This document shows, one piece after another, positions 6,990 through 14,401 of a stretch of 21,088 nt of DNA. The stretch lies in assembly GCA_007123455.1 (NCBI GenBank), contig SKKZ01000210.1, positions 1 through 21,088 on the forward strand, written 5' to 3'. The notes beneath the pieces were generated by a model, which did no database searches, was not told where the DNA came from, and was given only the letters and a program-made list of their open reading frames with translations. This stretch comes from Coriobacteriia bacterium (lineage in GTDB: Bacteria > Actinomycetota > Coriobacteriia > Anaerosomatales > SLCP01). Made by a program: the position numbers and the translations under genes. Positions within the stretch are counted from its first letter, which is position 1; every line of letters starts with the position of its first letter.

Positions 6990-8336
6990 CTAAGACTCTC
7001 CTTCGTCATCCGAAGCCTCGTCCTCCACGATGGGTGACTCCGGTTCGACAGCGGGTGCACCCGAGAACTCGAAGGTAGCCCCGGCGATGACAACCTCATC
7101 GCCATCGACCGCGCCTGCTTCTTCCAGCGCTTTGTCCACGCCGGCCTTGGCGAGCCGTTTCTGCAGGTAAGCCATGGCCTCTTCGTTGCCGATCTCGGTC
7201 ATTATGACCATGCGTTCGACACTTTCGCCTTTGACCCGGTAGCTGTGCGTGTCGGTACGGACTACCTCGAACGCATGGTCTCTGGACGGTCGCGCGCTGT
7301 AGACCCGCTCGACGCCACTGGATTCCGCCACATCCTGACGAAGCCGGTGAACCTGCTCCCCAACCGCCAGTAGCAGGCTGTCGATACCCCGGCCGGTCAC
7401 CGCCGACACCTCGAAGTAGGGCAGCTCTGCTTCGGCAGCGTAGTCTGCAACCGCGGCCGAGGCCTCCTCTGCCCCCCCGACATCACACTTGTTACCGACC
7501 AGCACGCGGGGGCGTACAGCGAGTTCCTCGGCATGGAGTGCGAGTTCCCGATCGATGATCCTGATATCTTCGAGGGGGTCGCGCTCTTCCCAGCCGCCGG
7601 ACAGATCGACCACGTGCAGGATGAGAGCGGTCCGCTCGATGTGGCGCAGGAACGCATGGCCGAGACCGACGCCTTCATGTGCGCCCTCGATGAGTCCCGG
7701 CACATCGGCCAGAACGAACGAATGATCGCCTGCCTTGGCAACCCCGAGATTCGGGACGATGGTGGTGAACGGGTAGTCCCCGACCTTGGGACGCGCGGCA
7801 CTCATCCGGGCGATGAGCGAGGACTTGCCGACGTTGGGCATGCCCACGAGTGCCGCATCCGCCATGAGCTTCATCTCCAGGGTGATCCACTTACCTTCCG
7901 CAGGCTCACCGAGCTCGGAGAATGCCGGTGCCCGTCGGGTGGGCGTCACGAAGTGGATGTTGCCCCTGCCTCCTCGACCGCCGCGGGCAACGACGTACCT
8001 CTGTCCCTGATGCGTGAGGTCGGTCAACACCTCACCGGACTCGGCGTCACGCACCAGCGTCCCGAGCGGCACCGGCAATATGAGATCCTCACCGGACGCT
8101 CCGTGACATATCGAGCCCTTCCCGTGGACACCGCGCTTTGCCTTGAAATGCCTGCGGTAGTGATACTCGAGGAGGCTCGAGACCGTCGCATCCGCCTCGA
8201 GCACGACATCGCCGCCGCGACCGCCATCTCCGCCGTCGGGACCGCCCTTGGGCACGTATGCCTCGCGACGAAACGACGTGCAGCCACCGCCTCCGTCGCC
8301 GGCCTTCACGAATATCTTGGTCTCATCAACGAACAT
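6990..8336 (-). CDS. obg: Obg/CgtA GTPase, ribosome assembly
   Basis: A 448-residue essential-type GTPase acting late in 50S assembly. It has the Gly-rich Obg fold (1-158, with GDGGGGCTSFRRE and GGPDGGDGGRGGD), a G domain with G1 GMPNVGKS (165-172), the TT of G2 (191-192), G3 DVPG (211-214), G4 NKCD (282-285) and G5 SAV (311-313), then the OCT domain (about 350-425) found in Gram-positive Obg proteins. A short acidic tail of about 20 residues ends the protein (EDEASDDEGES), also common in the family. The ATG has AGAGGG upstream. Its position after rplU-rpmA is one of the most conserved gene orders in bacteria. Confidence 0.98.
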   Translation of the reverse strand: MFVDETKIFVKAGDGGGGCTSFRREAYVPKGGPDGGDGGRGGDVVLEADATVSSLLEYHYRRHFKAKRGVHGKGSICHGASGEDLILPVPLGTLVRDAESGEVLTDLTHQGQRYVVARGGRGGRGNIHFVTPTRRAPAFSELGEPAEGKWITLEMKLMADAALVGMPNVGKSSLIARMSAARPKVGDYPFTTIVPNLGVAKAGDHSFVLADVPGLIEGAHEGVGLGHAFLRHIERTALILHVVDLSGGWEERDPLEDIRIIDRELALHAEELAVRPRVLVGNKCDVGGAEEASAAVADYAAEAELPYFEVSAVTGRGIDSLLLAVGEQVHRLRQDVAESSGVERVYSARPSRDHAFEVVRTDTHSYRVKGESVERMVIMTEIGNEEAMAYLQKRLAKAGVDKALEEAGAVDGDEVVIAGATFEFSGAPAVEPESPIVEDEASDDEGES

Positions 8337-8385
8337 GCGACACCCTCTACCTGGTTGCGCTCAGACGCATTTCGAATGATACGGG

Positions 8386-8421
8386 ACGAGCCCCCCACTC
8401 GCGAGAGAGCGGGAGGCTCGT
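8386..8421 (-). other. Hairpin in the rpmA-obg intergenic region
   Basis: The 7-bp arms ACGAGCC (8386-8392) and GGCTCGT (8415-8421) are extended by CCC/GGG after one mismatch. The stem-loop lies between the rpmA stop and the obg start. The minus-strand sequence after it (CCCGTATCATTC) is not T-rich, so it is not a classical terminator. It could be a partial attenuator or RNA-processing site that lowers obg relative to the abundant L21/L27. Confidence 0.45.
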
Positions 8422-8464
8422 ATGAACGTGTCGCATCGCTCGGCGGGAGCCGTGAAGGTCGTGT

Positions 8465-8719
8465 CTAGCCCTCGAGCGGCCGGATGTGGACGCGACGCTT
8501 CACGCCCTGCGTGAACTCGACCACACCGTCAGCCATCGCGAACAGCGTATCGTCGTTACCACGACCGACATTGTCGCCGGGATGGATCCGTGTGCCACGC
8601 TGGCGCACGAGGATCGAGCCCGAGGTGACCTCCTGGCCGTCGAAACGCTTGACGCCGAGGCGCTTGGCCTTGGAGTCGCGGCCGTTCTTCGTAGAGCCGA
8701 GGCCTTTCTTATGAGCCAT
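8465..8719 (-). CDS. rpmA: 50S ribosomal protein L27 (bL27)
   Basis: An 84-residue protein matching bL27 over its full length: MAHKKGLGSTKNGRDS at the N-terminus, then GSILVRQRGTRIHPGDNVGRG and DGVVEF. The N-terminal tail reaches the peptidyl-transferase centre. The protein starts directly at A-H-K-K-G, without the short cleavable extension seen in Firmicutes L27 that is trimmed by the Prp protease. Consistent with that, there is no prp (ysxB-like) gene in the 63-nt gap after rplU. The start has a GCAGGTAGGT sequence just upstream. Confidence 0.98.
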   Translation of the reverse strand: MAHKKGLGSTKNGRDSKAKRLGVKRFDGQEVTSGSILVRQRGTRIHPGDNVGRGNDDTLFAMADGVVEFTQGVKRRVHIRPLEG

Positions 8720-8782
8720 ATCTACCTACCTGCTTTCGTGCATCCGTTCTCGGCATAGCGCCGGAACGTCATCCTAACCGGT

Positions 8783-9310
8783 CTAACCCTCGTACTTCTT
8801 GGCGTGGACGCCACAATACTTCGAGCCTTGCTTGGCCTTGTTGCCACACCGCTCCCCGTCACTCTTGACCGCTTCGCACTGGGCGACGGCGGCTTCGGCG
8901 ACGGACACGGCCTCATCGGCACCGGGCTTCTCGGGCTTCTCATCCACTTTCGTGGCCGGAGCCTTCGCCTTCTCGGCCTTCTTCGGCGCAACACCACCAG
9001 CACCCAGGGCGACGTCGGTCACACGTATACGTGTGTGCTCCTGACGGTGACCCTTCAGACGCTTGTAGCCCTTACGCTTCTTGAACTTGAACACGATCGC
9101 CTTGTCGCCCCGGAAGTGCTCCAGGACCTCGGCGGTGACGGTGGCGGTAGCAAGCGCATCCGCATCGACGACGATGCTCTCGCCATCAGCTACGAACAGG
9201 ACGTCGAAGGTCACCGTCTGCCCTACCTCGGCAGCAAGCCGCTCTACGACAGCTTCTGTGCCCTTCTCGACCTTGAGTTGCTTACCGCCGGTTGAAACCA
9301 CAGCGTACAT
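8783..9310 (-). CDS. rplU: 50S ribosomal protein L21 (bL21) with unusual Cys/His C-terminal extension
   Basis: Residues 1-103 are a normal bL21: YAVVSTGGKQLKVEKG at the start, then KAIVFKFKKRKGYKRLKGHR (70-89), the rRNA-binding basic segment, and the closing T-R-I-R-V-T-D-V. The protein then continues for about 70 residues, where most L21 proteins stop at about 100-105. The extension has an Ala/Lys/Pro/Glu-rich linker (104-143) and a compact C-terminal motif with C145, C155, C166 and H169 (spacing C-x9-C-x10-C-x2-H). This resembles a small zinc knuckle seen at the ends of assorted proteins. The extension is in frame with one uninterrupted stop. A promoter precedes the gene (9349-9377) and GAGAGG serves as its ribosome binding site. 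Confidence 0.96.
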   Translation of the reverse strand: MYAVVSTGGKQLKVEKGTEAVVERLAAEVGQTVTFDVLFVADGESIVVDADALATATVTAEVLEHFRGDKAIVFKFKKRKGYKRLKGHRQEHTRIRVTDVALGAGGVAPKKAEKAKAPATKVDEKPEKPGADEAVSVAEAAVAQCEAVKSDGERCGNKAKQGSKYCGVHAKKYEG

Positions 9311-9348
9311 CTACTGAACCTCTCACTCGCTTTCATGCGCGAAGGGAT

Positions 9349-9377
9349 ATGCTAGCAGAGGTCCCTAGCAGCGTCAA
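9349..9377 (-). promoter_or_regulatory. Promoter of rplU-rpmA(-obg)
   Basis: On the minus strand TTGACG (-35, 9372-9377) and TAGCAT (-10, 9349-9354) are separated by exactly 17 nt. The -35 box overlaps the TGA stop codon of rng. Transcription would start near 9342, leaving a leader of about 30 nt before the rplU ATG. This gives the ribosomal protein genes their own strong start, independent of the upstream genes. Confidence 0.7.
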
Positions 9378-10876
9378 CGGCGTTTGAGGCTATCCAGGCT
9401 CCGCCTTAGGAATCCCGTCTTGCCCTCTATCACGACCCGCACCTCGAGATTTTCACAATCGGCTTCGGGAATGATCTCTATCTGCTTGCGGGTCTCCGAT
9501 TTCAGACTCGCGATGATGTTCATTCCGGGCGCCATGAGTAAGTCGTATGTCGTGGGATGAACCGCAAACAGGAACGCATTCGACGTAGAGCTGACCAGCA
9601 GTTCCTCCAGTCGACGTTGGACCGCGATACGTCGCGTCGTGTCCGACAGGACCCGTCCCTGGCCGTCGCAACATGGACAGGTCTCGGTAAGGACTCCGAA
9701 CAATCCATCCGTCACGTTCTTCCGCGTCATCTCGACCAGGCCGAGACGGGACATCTCAAGGACTCTCGTCTTGGTCCGGTCCCGTTCGAGGGCTTCGTTC
9801 AGGCGCTCCATTACTGCCGCACGGTTCTGCGCCTCGGCCATGTCGATGAAATCGATGACGATGATTCCGCCGATGTCACGCAGGCGCAGTTGTCGTGCTA
9901 CCTCGACTGCGGCCTCCAGGTTGATCCGCACGATGGTGTCTTCGAGATTCTTCCGCCCCACATACCGACCCGTGTTGACGTCGATCGCGGTGAGCGCTTC
10001 GGTCCTGTCGATGGCGATATGGCCTCCTGACGGGAGTTCCACCACACGACGCATCGCGCTCTCGATCACGGGGGTGATGCCGTACGCATCGAAAAGGGTC
10101 CCGCGTTCGCGAAAGTGGACGACGCTTTTCACCAGTTCAGGGGAGGTCTTCTTCAGGAAGGATACAACCTTCGCGTGAGTGGACTTGTCATCGACGACAA
10201 GTCGTTTGAATTCCGAGGAGAAGACGTCGCGCACGAGGCGCAACGCGAGATCCATCTCGGTGTAGACGACCTCCGGAGGAAGTGCCTCCTCGGCCTGGTG
10301 GCTGACCCGCTTCCACAGACGCAGCAGGAACTGGAGGTCGGCGACGATCTCCTTGTCCGCGACATCCCGCGCAACGGTGCGGACGATTGCCCCTGTTCCG
10401 GGAGGCACGGTGGCCTCCATCAGCGCATGCAGCCGTTCCCGGTCCTCATCGGGAAGCTTGCGTGAGACGCCAACGGAATCGGAGAGTGGCATCAGTACCA
10501 CAAACCGTCCCGGAAGCGTGATCTCGGTGGTAACACGCGATCCTTTGGTACCCATCGGGTCCTTGAGAACCTGGACGAGAAGAGGGTCACCGGGTTTGAG
10601 CAATGACGCTATGTCGCGGCGCGCTTCCGGTTGGCGTCGATCCGGGCCCACGACATCGTCGACGTAGAGGAACGCGTTCTTCTCCAGGCCGATATCGACG
10701 AACGCCGCCTGCATACCGGGCAGCACGTCTTTGACCTTGCCGAGGTAGACATTTCCTACAACCGAGCGTTTGGGCCGCTCCACATAGAGTTCTACGAGTT
10801 CGTCGCCTTCAATCAGAGCGACCCGGGTCTCGGTGGAGTCGTGCGAGATCAGCATCTCGCGTTGTACGTTTGCCAC
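9374..10876 (-). CDS. rng: Ribonuclease G / RNase E family endoribonuclease
   Basis: A 500-residue endonuclease for rRNA and mRNA processing. An S1-like domain spans about 37-120 (NVYLGKVKDVLPGMQAAFVDIG). The catalytic DNase I-like region carries the metal-binding aspartates D299 (AIDVNTGRYVG) and D342/D345 (IVIDFIDM). The zinc-link motif CPCC (400-403), which joins subunits, is followed by a short C-terminal domain. There is no long disordered degradosome scaffold, so it is RNase G-like rather than RNase E-like. The GTG start at 10876 has GGGAG 6 nt upstream. It follows the DUF2344 gene by 12 nt and precedes rplU, an order shared with many Clostridia and Coriobacteriia. Confidence 0.96.
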   Translation of the reverse strand: MANVQREMLISHDSTETRVALIEGDELVELYVERPKRSVVGNVYLGKVKDVLPGMQAAFVDIGLEKNAFLYVDDVVGPDRRQPEARRDIASLLKPGDPLLVQVLKDPMGTKGSRVTTEITLPGRFVVLMPLSDSVGVSRKLPDEDRERLHALMEATVPPGTGAIVRTVARDVADKEIVADLQFLLRLWKRVSHQAEEALPPEVVYTEMDLALRLVRDVFSSEFKRLVVDDKSTHAKVVSFLKKTSPELVKSVVHFRERGTLFDAYGITPVIESAMRRVVELPSGGHIAIDRTEALTAIDVNTGRYVGRKNLEDTIVRINLEAAVEVARQLRLRDIGGIIVIDFIDMAEAQNRAAVMERLNEALERDRTKTRVLEMSRLGLVEMTRKNVTDGLFGVLTETCPCCDGQGRVLSDTTRRIAVQRRLEELLVSSTSNAFLFAVHPTTYDLLMAPGMNIIASLKSETRKQIEIIPEADCENLEVRVVIEGKTGFLRRSLDSLKRR

Positions 10877-10888
10877 TGCGATCTCCCG

Positions 10889-11578
10889 TCACAGGGGACG
10901 CAGCCAGACACCCTCCTCTTCGATCAAGATGTCCGTACGCGTCACCGATACAACGGCGCCGTCACTGGCGATGCGCGAAAGTGCCTCATTCAGGAGCATG
11001 TCCGGCCGCAGTGAGCCCTCCTGACCCATGCGGGTCGTGACCTCGACGATCCACGGCGGTCCACACGATCTCACCCGTGCCTCTTCCGGGAGGCTGCGGG
11101 CGAGGTCGAAAACTTTGGTCTTGCCCTTGTGCTCCAGCTCGAGACGTCCTTCACCTACCACGGTGGCGAGCGCCTTCTCGATCAATTCCGGGGTCACGCC
11201 CTCCCCTCCGACCGCTACCTCGTATCGAGCCACCGTCGCTGCGGCCGTAAGCGACGGCTCTCTCATGTGCACGTAGCGCGCATCCTCAACGGGAAGATCG
11301 GGCGGCGTCGACACTTCGAGGCGTTTCAATGCCTCAGCAGACGGAACGGGGCGCAGAAGCCATGCATCGAAGTACTCCCGCGACCCTCCGGTTCCAACCG
11401 GAAGCGCCGGACCGAATGCGACCTTCATCCGAGGGTTGAAGCCCTTGGTCACAGCATACGGCAAACCTGCCCTGCGTGCCGAGCGCTCGAGGGCCCTCAT
11501 GACCTCCAGATGCGAGAGGAAGCGCGCGCGACCGGCCTTCGCATACCGGACACGGAGGCGAAACTCACCGACCGCCAC
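10889..11578 (-). CDS. DUF2344 / TIGR03936 radical SAM-linked protein
   Basis: About 229 residues. The N-terminal part carries the family hallmark RFLSHLEVMRALERSARRAG (19-38) and KGFNPRMKVAFGPALPVG (45-62). These proteins always accompany, or are fused to, TIGR03960 radical SAM proteins; their function is unknown. The GTG at 11578 is chosen because it begins just before the family's usual first strand (F-R-L-R-V-R-Y) and has a G-rich ribosome-binding stretch upstream. It overlaps the end of the radical SAM gene by 14 nt. An earlier in-frame start at 11629 would lie deeper inside that gene and add non-homologous residues. Tight overlap supports a two-subunit enzyme. Confidence 0.9.
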   Translation of the reverse strand: MAVGEFRLRVRYAKAGRARFLSHLEVMRALERSARRAGLPYAVTKGFNPRMKVAFGPALPVGTGGSREYFDAWLLRPVPSAEALKRLEVSTPPDLPVEDARYVHMREPSLTAAATVARYEVAVGGEGVTPELIEKALATVVGEGRLELEHKGKTKVFDLARSLPEEARVRSCGPPWIVEVTTRMGQEGSLRPDMLLNEALSRIASDGAVVSVTRTDILIEEEGVWLRPL

Positions 11579-13418
11579 GGGACCCACCCCCCAGCATGAT
11601 GTCGACGCCGAGCGTGCCGCACGCGTCACATCCGGTACAAGCGTCGAAGCTGCAATCCTCGGTCACCACGCCCGCAAGCGCACGCTGGCGCTCGCTCCAC
11701 AGGTAGCGCTCCGAGACACCCGAGGATATCTGAGCCCACGGCAATTGCTCATCATGCGCGTACGAGCGCGTCGCGATCGCGACCGGATCGACCCCCGCCG
11801 AAGCGAACGCGTCATGCCATATGCCTAGATCAAACTGCTCTCCCCACGCATCGAAGCGGGCCCCCGCGCGCCATGCGTGCTCGATGACGCGGGATAGATC
11901 TCGGTCTCCCCGGGCGATGACCCCTTCGAGGAAGGAGACATCCGCATCGTGCCATGAGAGGTCAACGCCCTTTCGCGGTGTTGCCGAACGAAGCAACTCC
12001 TGCCTCCGGAGAATCTCATCCATCGGGACCTGACCGTCCCATTGGAACGGGGTGTGGGCCTTGGGCACGAACGTCGAGACAGACACGCCGATACGCACCG
12101 ATCCACGGTCGGACGCCGGAACGGCATCACGGGCGGTCCGCTGCACGCGGGCCACGAGCGCCCCGATGCCGGCGATGTCGTCATCAGTCTCGGTGGGAAG
12201 CCCGATCATGAAGTAGAGCTTCACCCGTCGCCATCCTGCTGCGAACGCGCGGGACACGGTCTCGATGAGGTCCTCTTCGGACACGTTCTTGTTGATGACA
12301 TCGCGCAGGCGCTGGGTGCCGGCCTCGGGAGCGAACGTGAGTCCTGATTTCCGGCCACCTGAAGCGAGGCGCGCCATCGACACGCTGAATGCGTCGACGC
12401 GCAGGCTCGGCAGGGAGATGGTAACTCCACTCTCCTCCAGGCGGTTCGTGAGTCGCCGCAGCACCTCTTCGAGCTGGCTGTGATCGGTGGTGGAGAGCGA
12501 GGTCAGGGACACCTCTTCATAGCCTGTGCAACGCAGTCCTTCCATGACGTCGCGGACGATGTCGTCTGCGGTGCGCTCGCGAACGGGCCGGTAGACCATG
12601 CCCGCCTGACAGAAGCGACACCCCCGGGTGCAGCCACGGGTCACCTCGACGGTCAGGCGATCGTGCACGACATCCATGTATGGCACGATCGGACAGAGCG
12701 GCGGACGACGCGCGCCGAGATCGGTGACCGCACGTTTGGTCACGACAGGAGGTGCCGTCCCGATGGGCTCGACGCCACCCCTGGCGGCGGCGCGATAGAG
12801 AAGCGGAACGTACACGCCCGGCAATCCGGAGAGACGCTCGAGGACCTCGGCTCTCGACGCCCCCGAACGCTTGGCGTCCCGGTGCGCGCACACGATGTCG
12901 ACGACTGCATCCTCGCCCTCGCCGATGAGGATCGCATCGAAGAAGGCAGCCATGGGCTCGGGATTGTATGCGCACGGACCGCCGCCTACAACGAGGGGAT
13001 CACGCTCACCGCGTTCGGACGCATGAAGCGGTATCCCGGCGAGATCGAGAGCCTCGAGCACGTTCGTATAGGTCAGTTCGTACGGGAGGGTGATTCCCAC
13101 CATGTCGAAACCGGCCACCGGCTCACAGGACTCGAGCGAGAAGAGGGGAACAGCGGCCGCGCGCATCTCGGATGCCATGTCCACCCATGGTACGTAGGCA
13201 CGTTCGGCGGCGAGGCCTTCGGTCGAGTTCAGACGGTCGTAGAGGATGGCCAGACCCTGATTGGCCTGCCCTACCTCGTAGGTGTCCGGGTAGAGCAGAA
13301 CCGAGCGGTGCTCGGCACGAGGCTTTCGACGGACGCCCCACTCGGTGTCGATGTATCGAACCGGGCGCTCGACACGCCCCAGCAACGCCTCGACCTGCGG
13401 CCAGAGCTCAGAGCCCAC
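11565..13418 (-). CDS. TIGR03960-family radical SAM protein
   Basis: About 617 residues. An N-terminal B12-binding-like region contains the family's opening V-E-R-P-x-R-Y-I-x-x-E-W-G, then VLLYPDTYEVGQANQGLAIL and VVGGGPCAYNPEPMA. The radical SAM domain has the 4Fe-4S motif C-T-R-G-C-R-F-C (cysteines about 263, 267, 270 from this start) and the partner EVSLTSLSTTDH strand. The C-terminus has a cysteine cluster (CSFDACTGCDACG), possibly a second metal site. Substrate is unknown. The GTG at 13418 overlaps the DUF697 gene by 11 nt and matches the usual family start; a TTG at 13457 is the longest alternative. It precedes its DUF2344 partner and rng. Confidence 0.92.
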   Translation of the reverse strand: MGSELWPQVEALLGRVERPVRYIDTEWGVRRKPRAEHRSVLLYPDTYEVGQANQGLAILYDRLNSTEGLAAERAYVPWVDMASEMRAAAVPLFSLESCEPVAGFDMVGITLPYELTYTNVLEALDLAGIPLHASERGERDPLVVGGGPCAYNPEPMAAFFDAILIGEGEDAVVDIVCAHRDAKRSGASRAEVLERLSGLPGVYVPLLYRAAARGGVEPIGTAPPVVTKRAVTDLGARRPPLCPIVPYMDVVHDRLTVEVTRGCTRGCRFCQAGMVYRPVRERTADDIVRDVMEGLRCTGYEEVSLTSLSTTDHSQLEEVLRRLTNRLEESGVTISLPSLRVDAFSVSMARLASGGRKSGLTFAPEAGTQRLRDVINKNVSEEDLIETVSRAFAAGWRRVKLYFMIGLPTETDDDIAGIGALVARVQRTARDAVPASDRGSVRIGVSVSTFVPKAHTPFQWDGQVPMDEILRRQELLRSATPRKGVDLSWHDADVSFLEGVIARGDRDLSRVIEHAWRAGARFDAWGEQFDLGIWHDAFASAGVDPVAIATRSYAHDEQLPWAQISSGVSERYLWSERQRALAGVVTEDCSFDACTGCDACGTLGVDIMLGGGSRGGR

Positions 13419-14373
13419 TGGACTCGTCGGTCTCGACAGGGCTACGCGCCTCGGCAAGCTCGGCAGCGGTGCTCTTCAGCACCTGGCGATCGGTCCTGAT
13501 ACGCTCGATGGCGGCGTCGCGGACCAGGACCACCCGGCCGGTGATCTCGGACAGATCGAAGCCGTCTTCGAAGTAGGCGACTGCCGCCTTGCCCATTGCG
13601 ATCGTGCCCCCATATCCGATCGCACCCTTGACCGCCCAGCCGAACCCGGGGACGAACACGAGCAGCTGGCGGGCAACGGCTCGGAAAGCGAAGGCTCCAC
13701 CAACGACCGCTGCGAGCTCTTTCACCCGGTCGGCGCCCAGCTTCTGGCCGTAGGCCGCCGCGATCTGCAGAAGCATCTTGGCCTGGTTGAGCGTCATGAT
13801 CGGCATGTCCGCGCCCGGAATGATCACGACCGCCCCGATGATCGCGTTTTGCATCGCGGTGGCCTTGACGGCTTCATCGGCGACCGCCTTGCGCATGAAA
13901 GAGAAGTTGTGCGCAAGCGCGAGCCGTTTGCCGGAGATCCGTTCGACGAGCCAGGCTGCGAGCTCCTCTTCGATGACCCGCGCCGCATCGAGATCAGCGA
14001 CCGTGTCAGCGAACGGATGCGCTGCGGGCTCCGCGACCGCCCACGCACCCGGGGCCAGGCCGACCGCGACCGCGGGTATCGCGCGCTCCCGCGCTTCGGC
14101 CAACGTCGTCGCGATACCGGAGCGACCGCTGCCCACGACAGCGATGACGACATCGGTCGTGTCACGCAATACGATGCGCGCGTCGGGCTCGGACACCTCG
14201 ATCTGAAGGCGCACCTGAGATGTGTTGGGCCTGAAGCGATCGCGTACTGTCTCGATAAGCTCGTCCGGGGCATCCGGATCGACAACGATGACGATGCGCA
14301 GCGGCTTCTCGCGCTCCTCGGTGATCCTCGCACTCGATTTCATCAGGTCTCGAACGTTGATTGGTAGAACCAC
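13408..14373 (-). CDS. DUF697-domain protein with a possible degenerate GTPase-like N-terminus
   Basis: A 321-residue protein. Residues about 25-115 look like part of an alpha/beta nucleotide-binding domain (LRIVIVVDPDAP; DTTDVVIAVVGSGRSG; EARERAIPAVAVGLAPG), but no Walker A GxxxxGK[ST] or NKxD motif is present. Residues about 160-270 match DUF697: AVKATAMQNAIIGAVVIIPG, MTLNQAKMLLQIAAAYG and a hydrophobic Gly-rich segment ending GKAAVAYFE. DUF697 is often fused to Era-like GTPases and can associate with membranes. The GTG start at 14373 has GAGGAGGG about 8 nt upstream. It sits between rodA (28 nt away) and the radical SAM gene (overlapping), so it is probably part of this transcription unit. 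Function unknown. Confidence 0.82.
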   Translation of the reverse strand: MVLPINVRDLMKSSARITEEREKPLRIVIVVDPDAPDELIETVRDRFRPNTSQVRLQIEVSEPDARIVLRDTTDVVIAVVGSGRSGIATTLAEARERAIPAVAVGLAPGAWAVAEPAAHPFADTVADLDAARVIEEELAAWLVERISGKRLALAHNFSFMRKAVADEAVKATAMQNAIIGAVVIIPGADMPIMTLNQAKMLLQIAAAYGQKLGADRVKELAAVVGGAFAFRAVARQLLVFVPGFGWAVKGAIGYGGTIAMGKAAVAYFEDGFDLSEITGRVVLVRDAAIERIRTDRQVLKSTAAELAEARSPVETDESSGL

Positions 14374-14401
14374 GGGGATTTCCCTCCTCGTGAAGGCAGT
14401 G

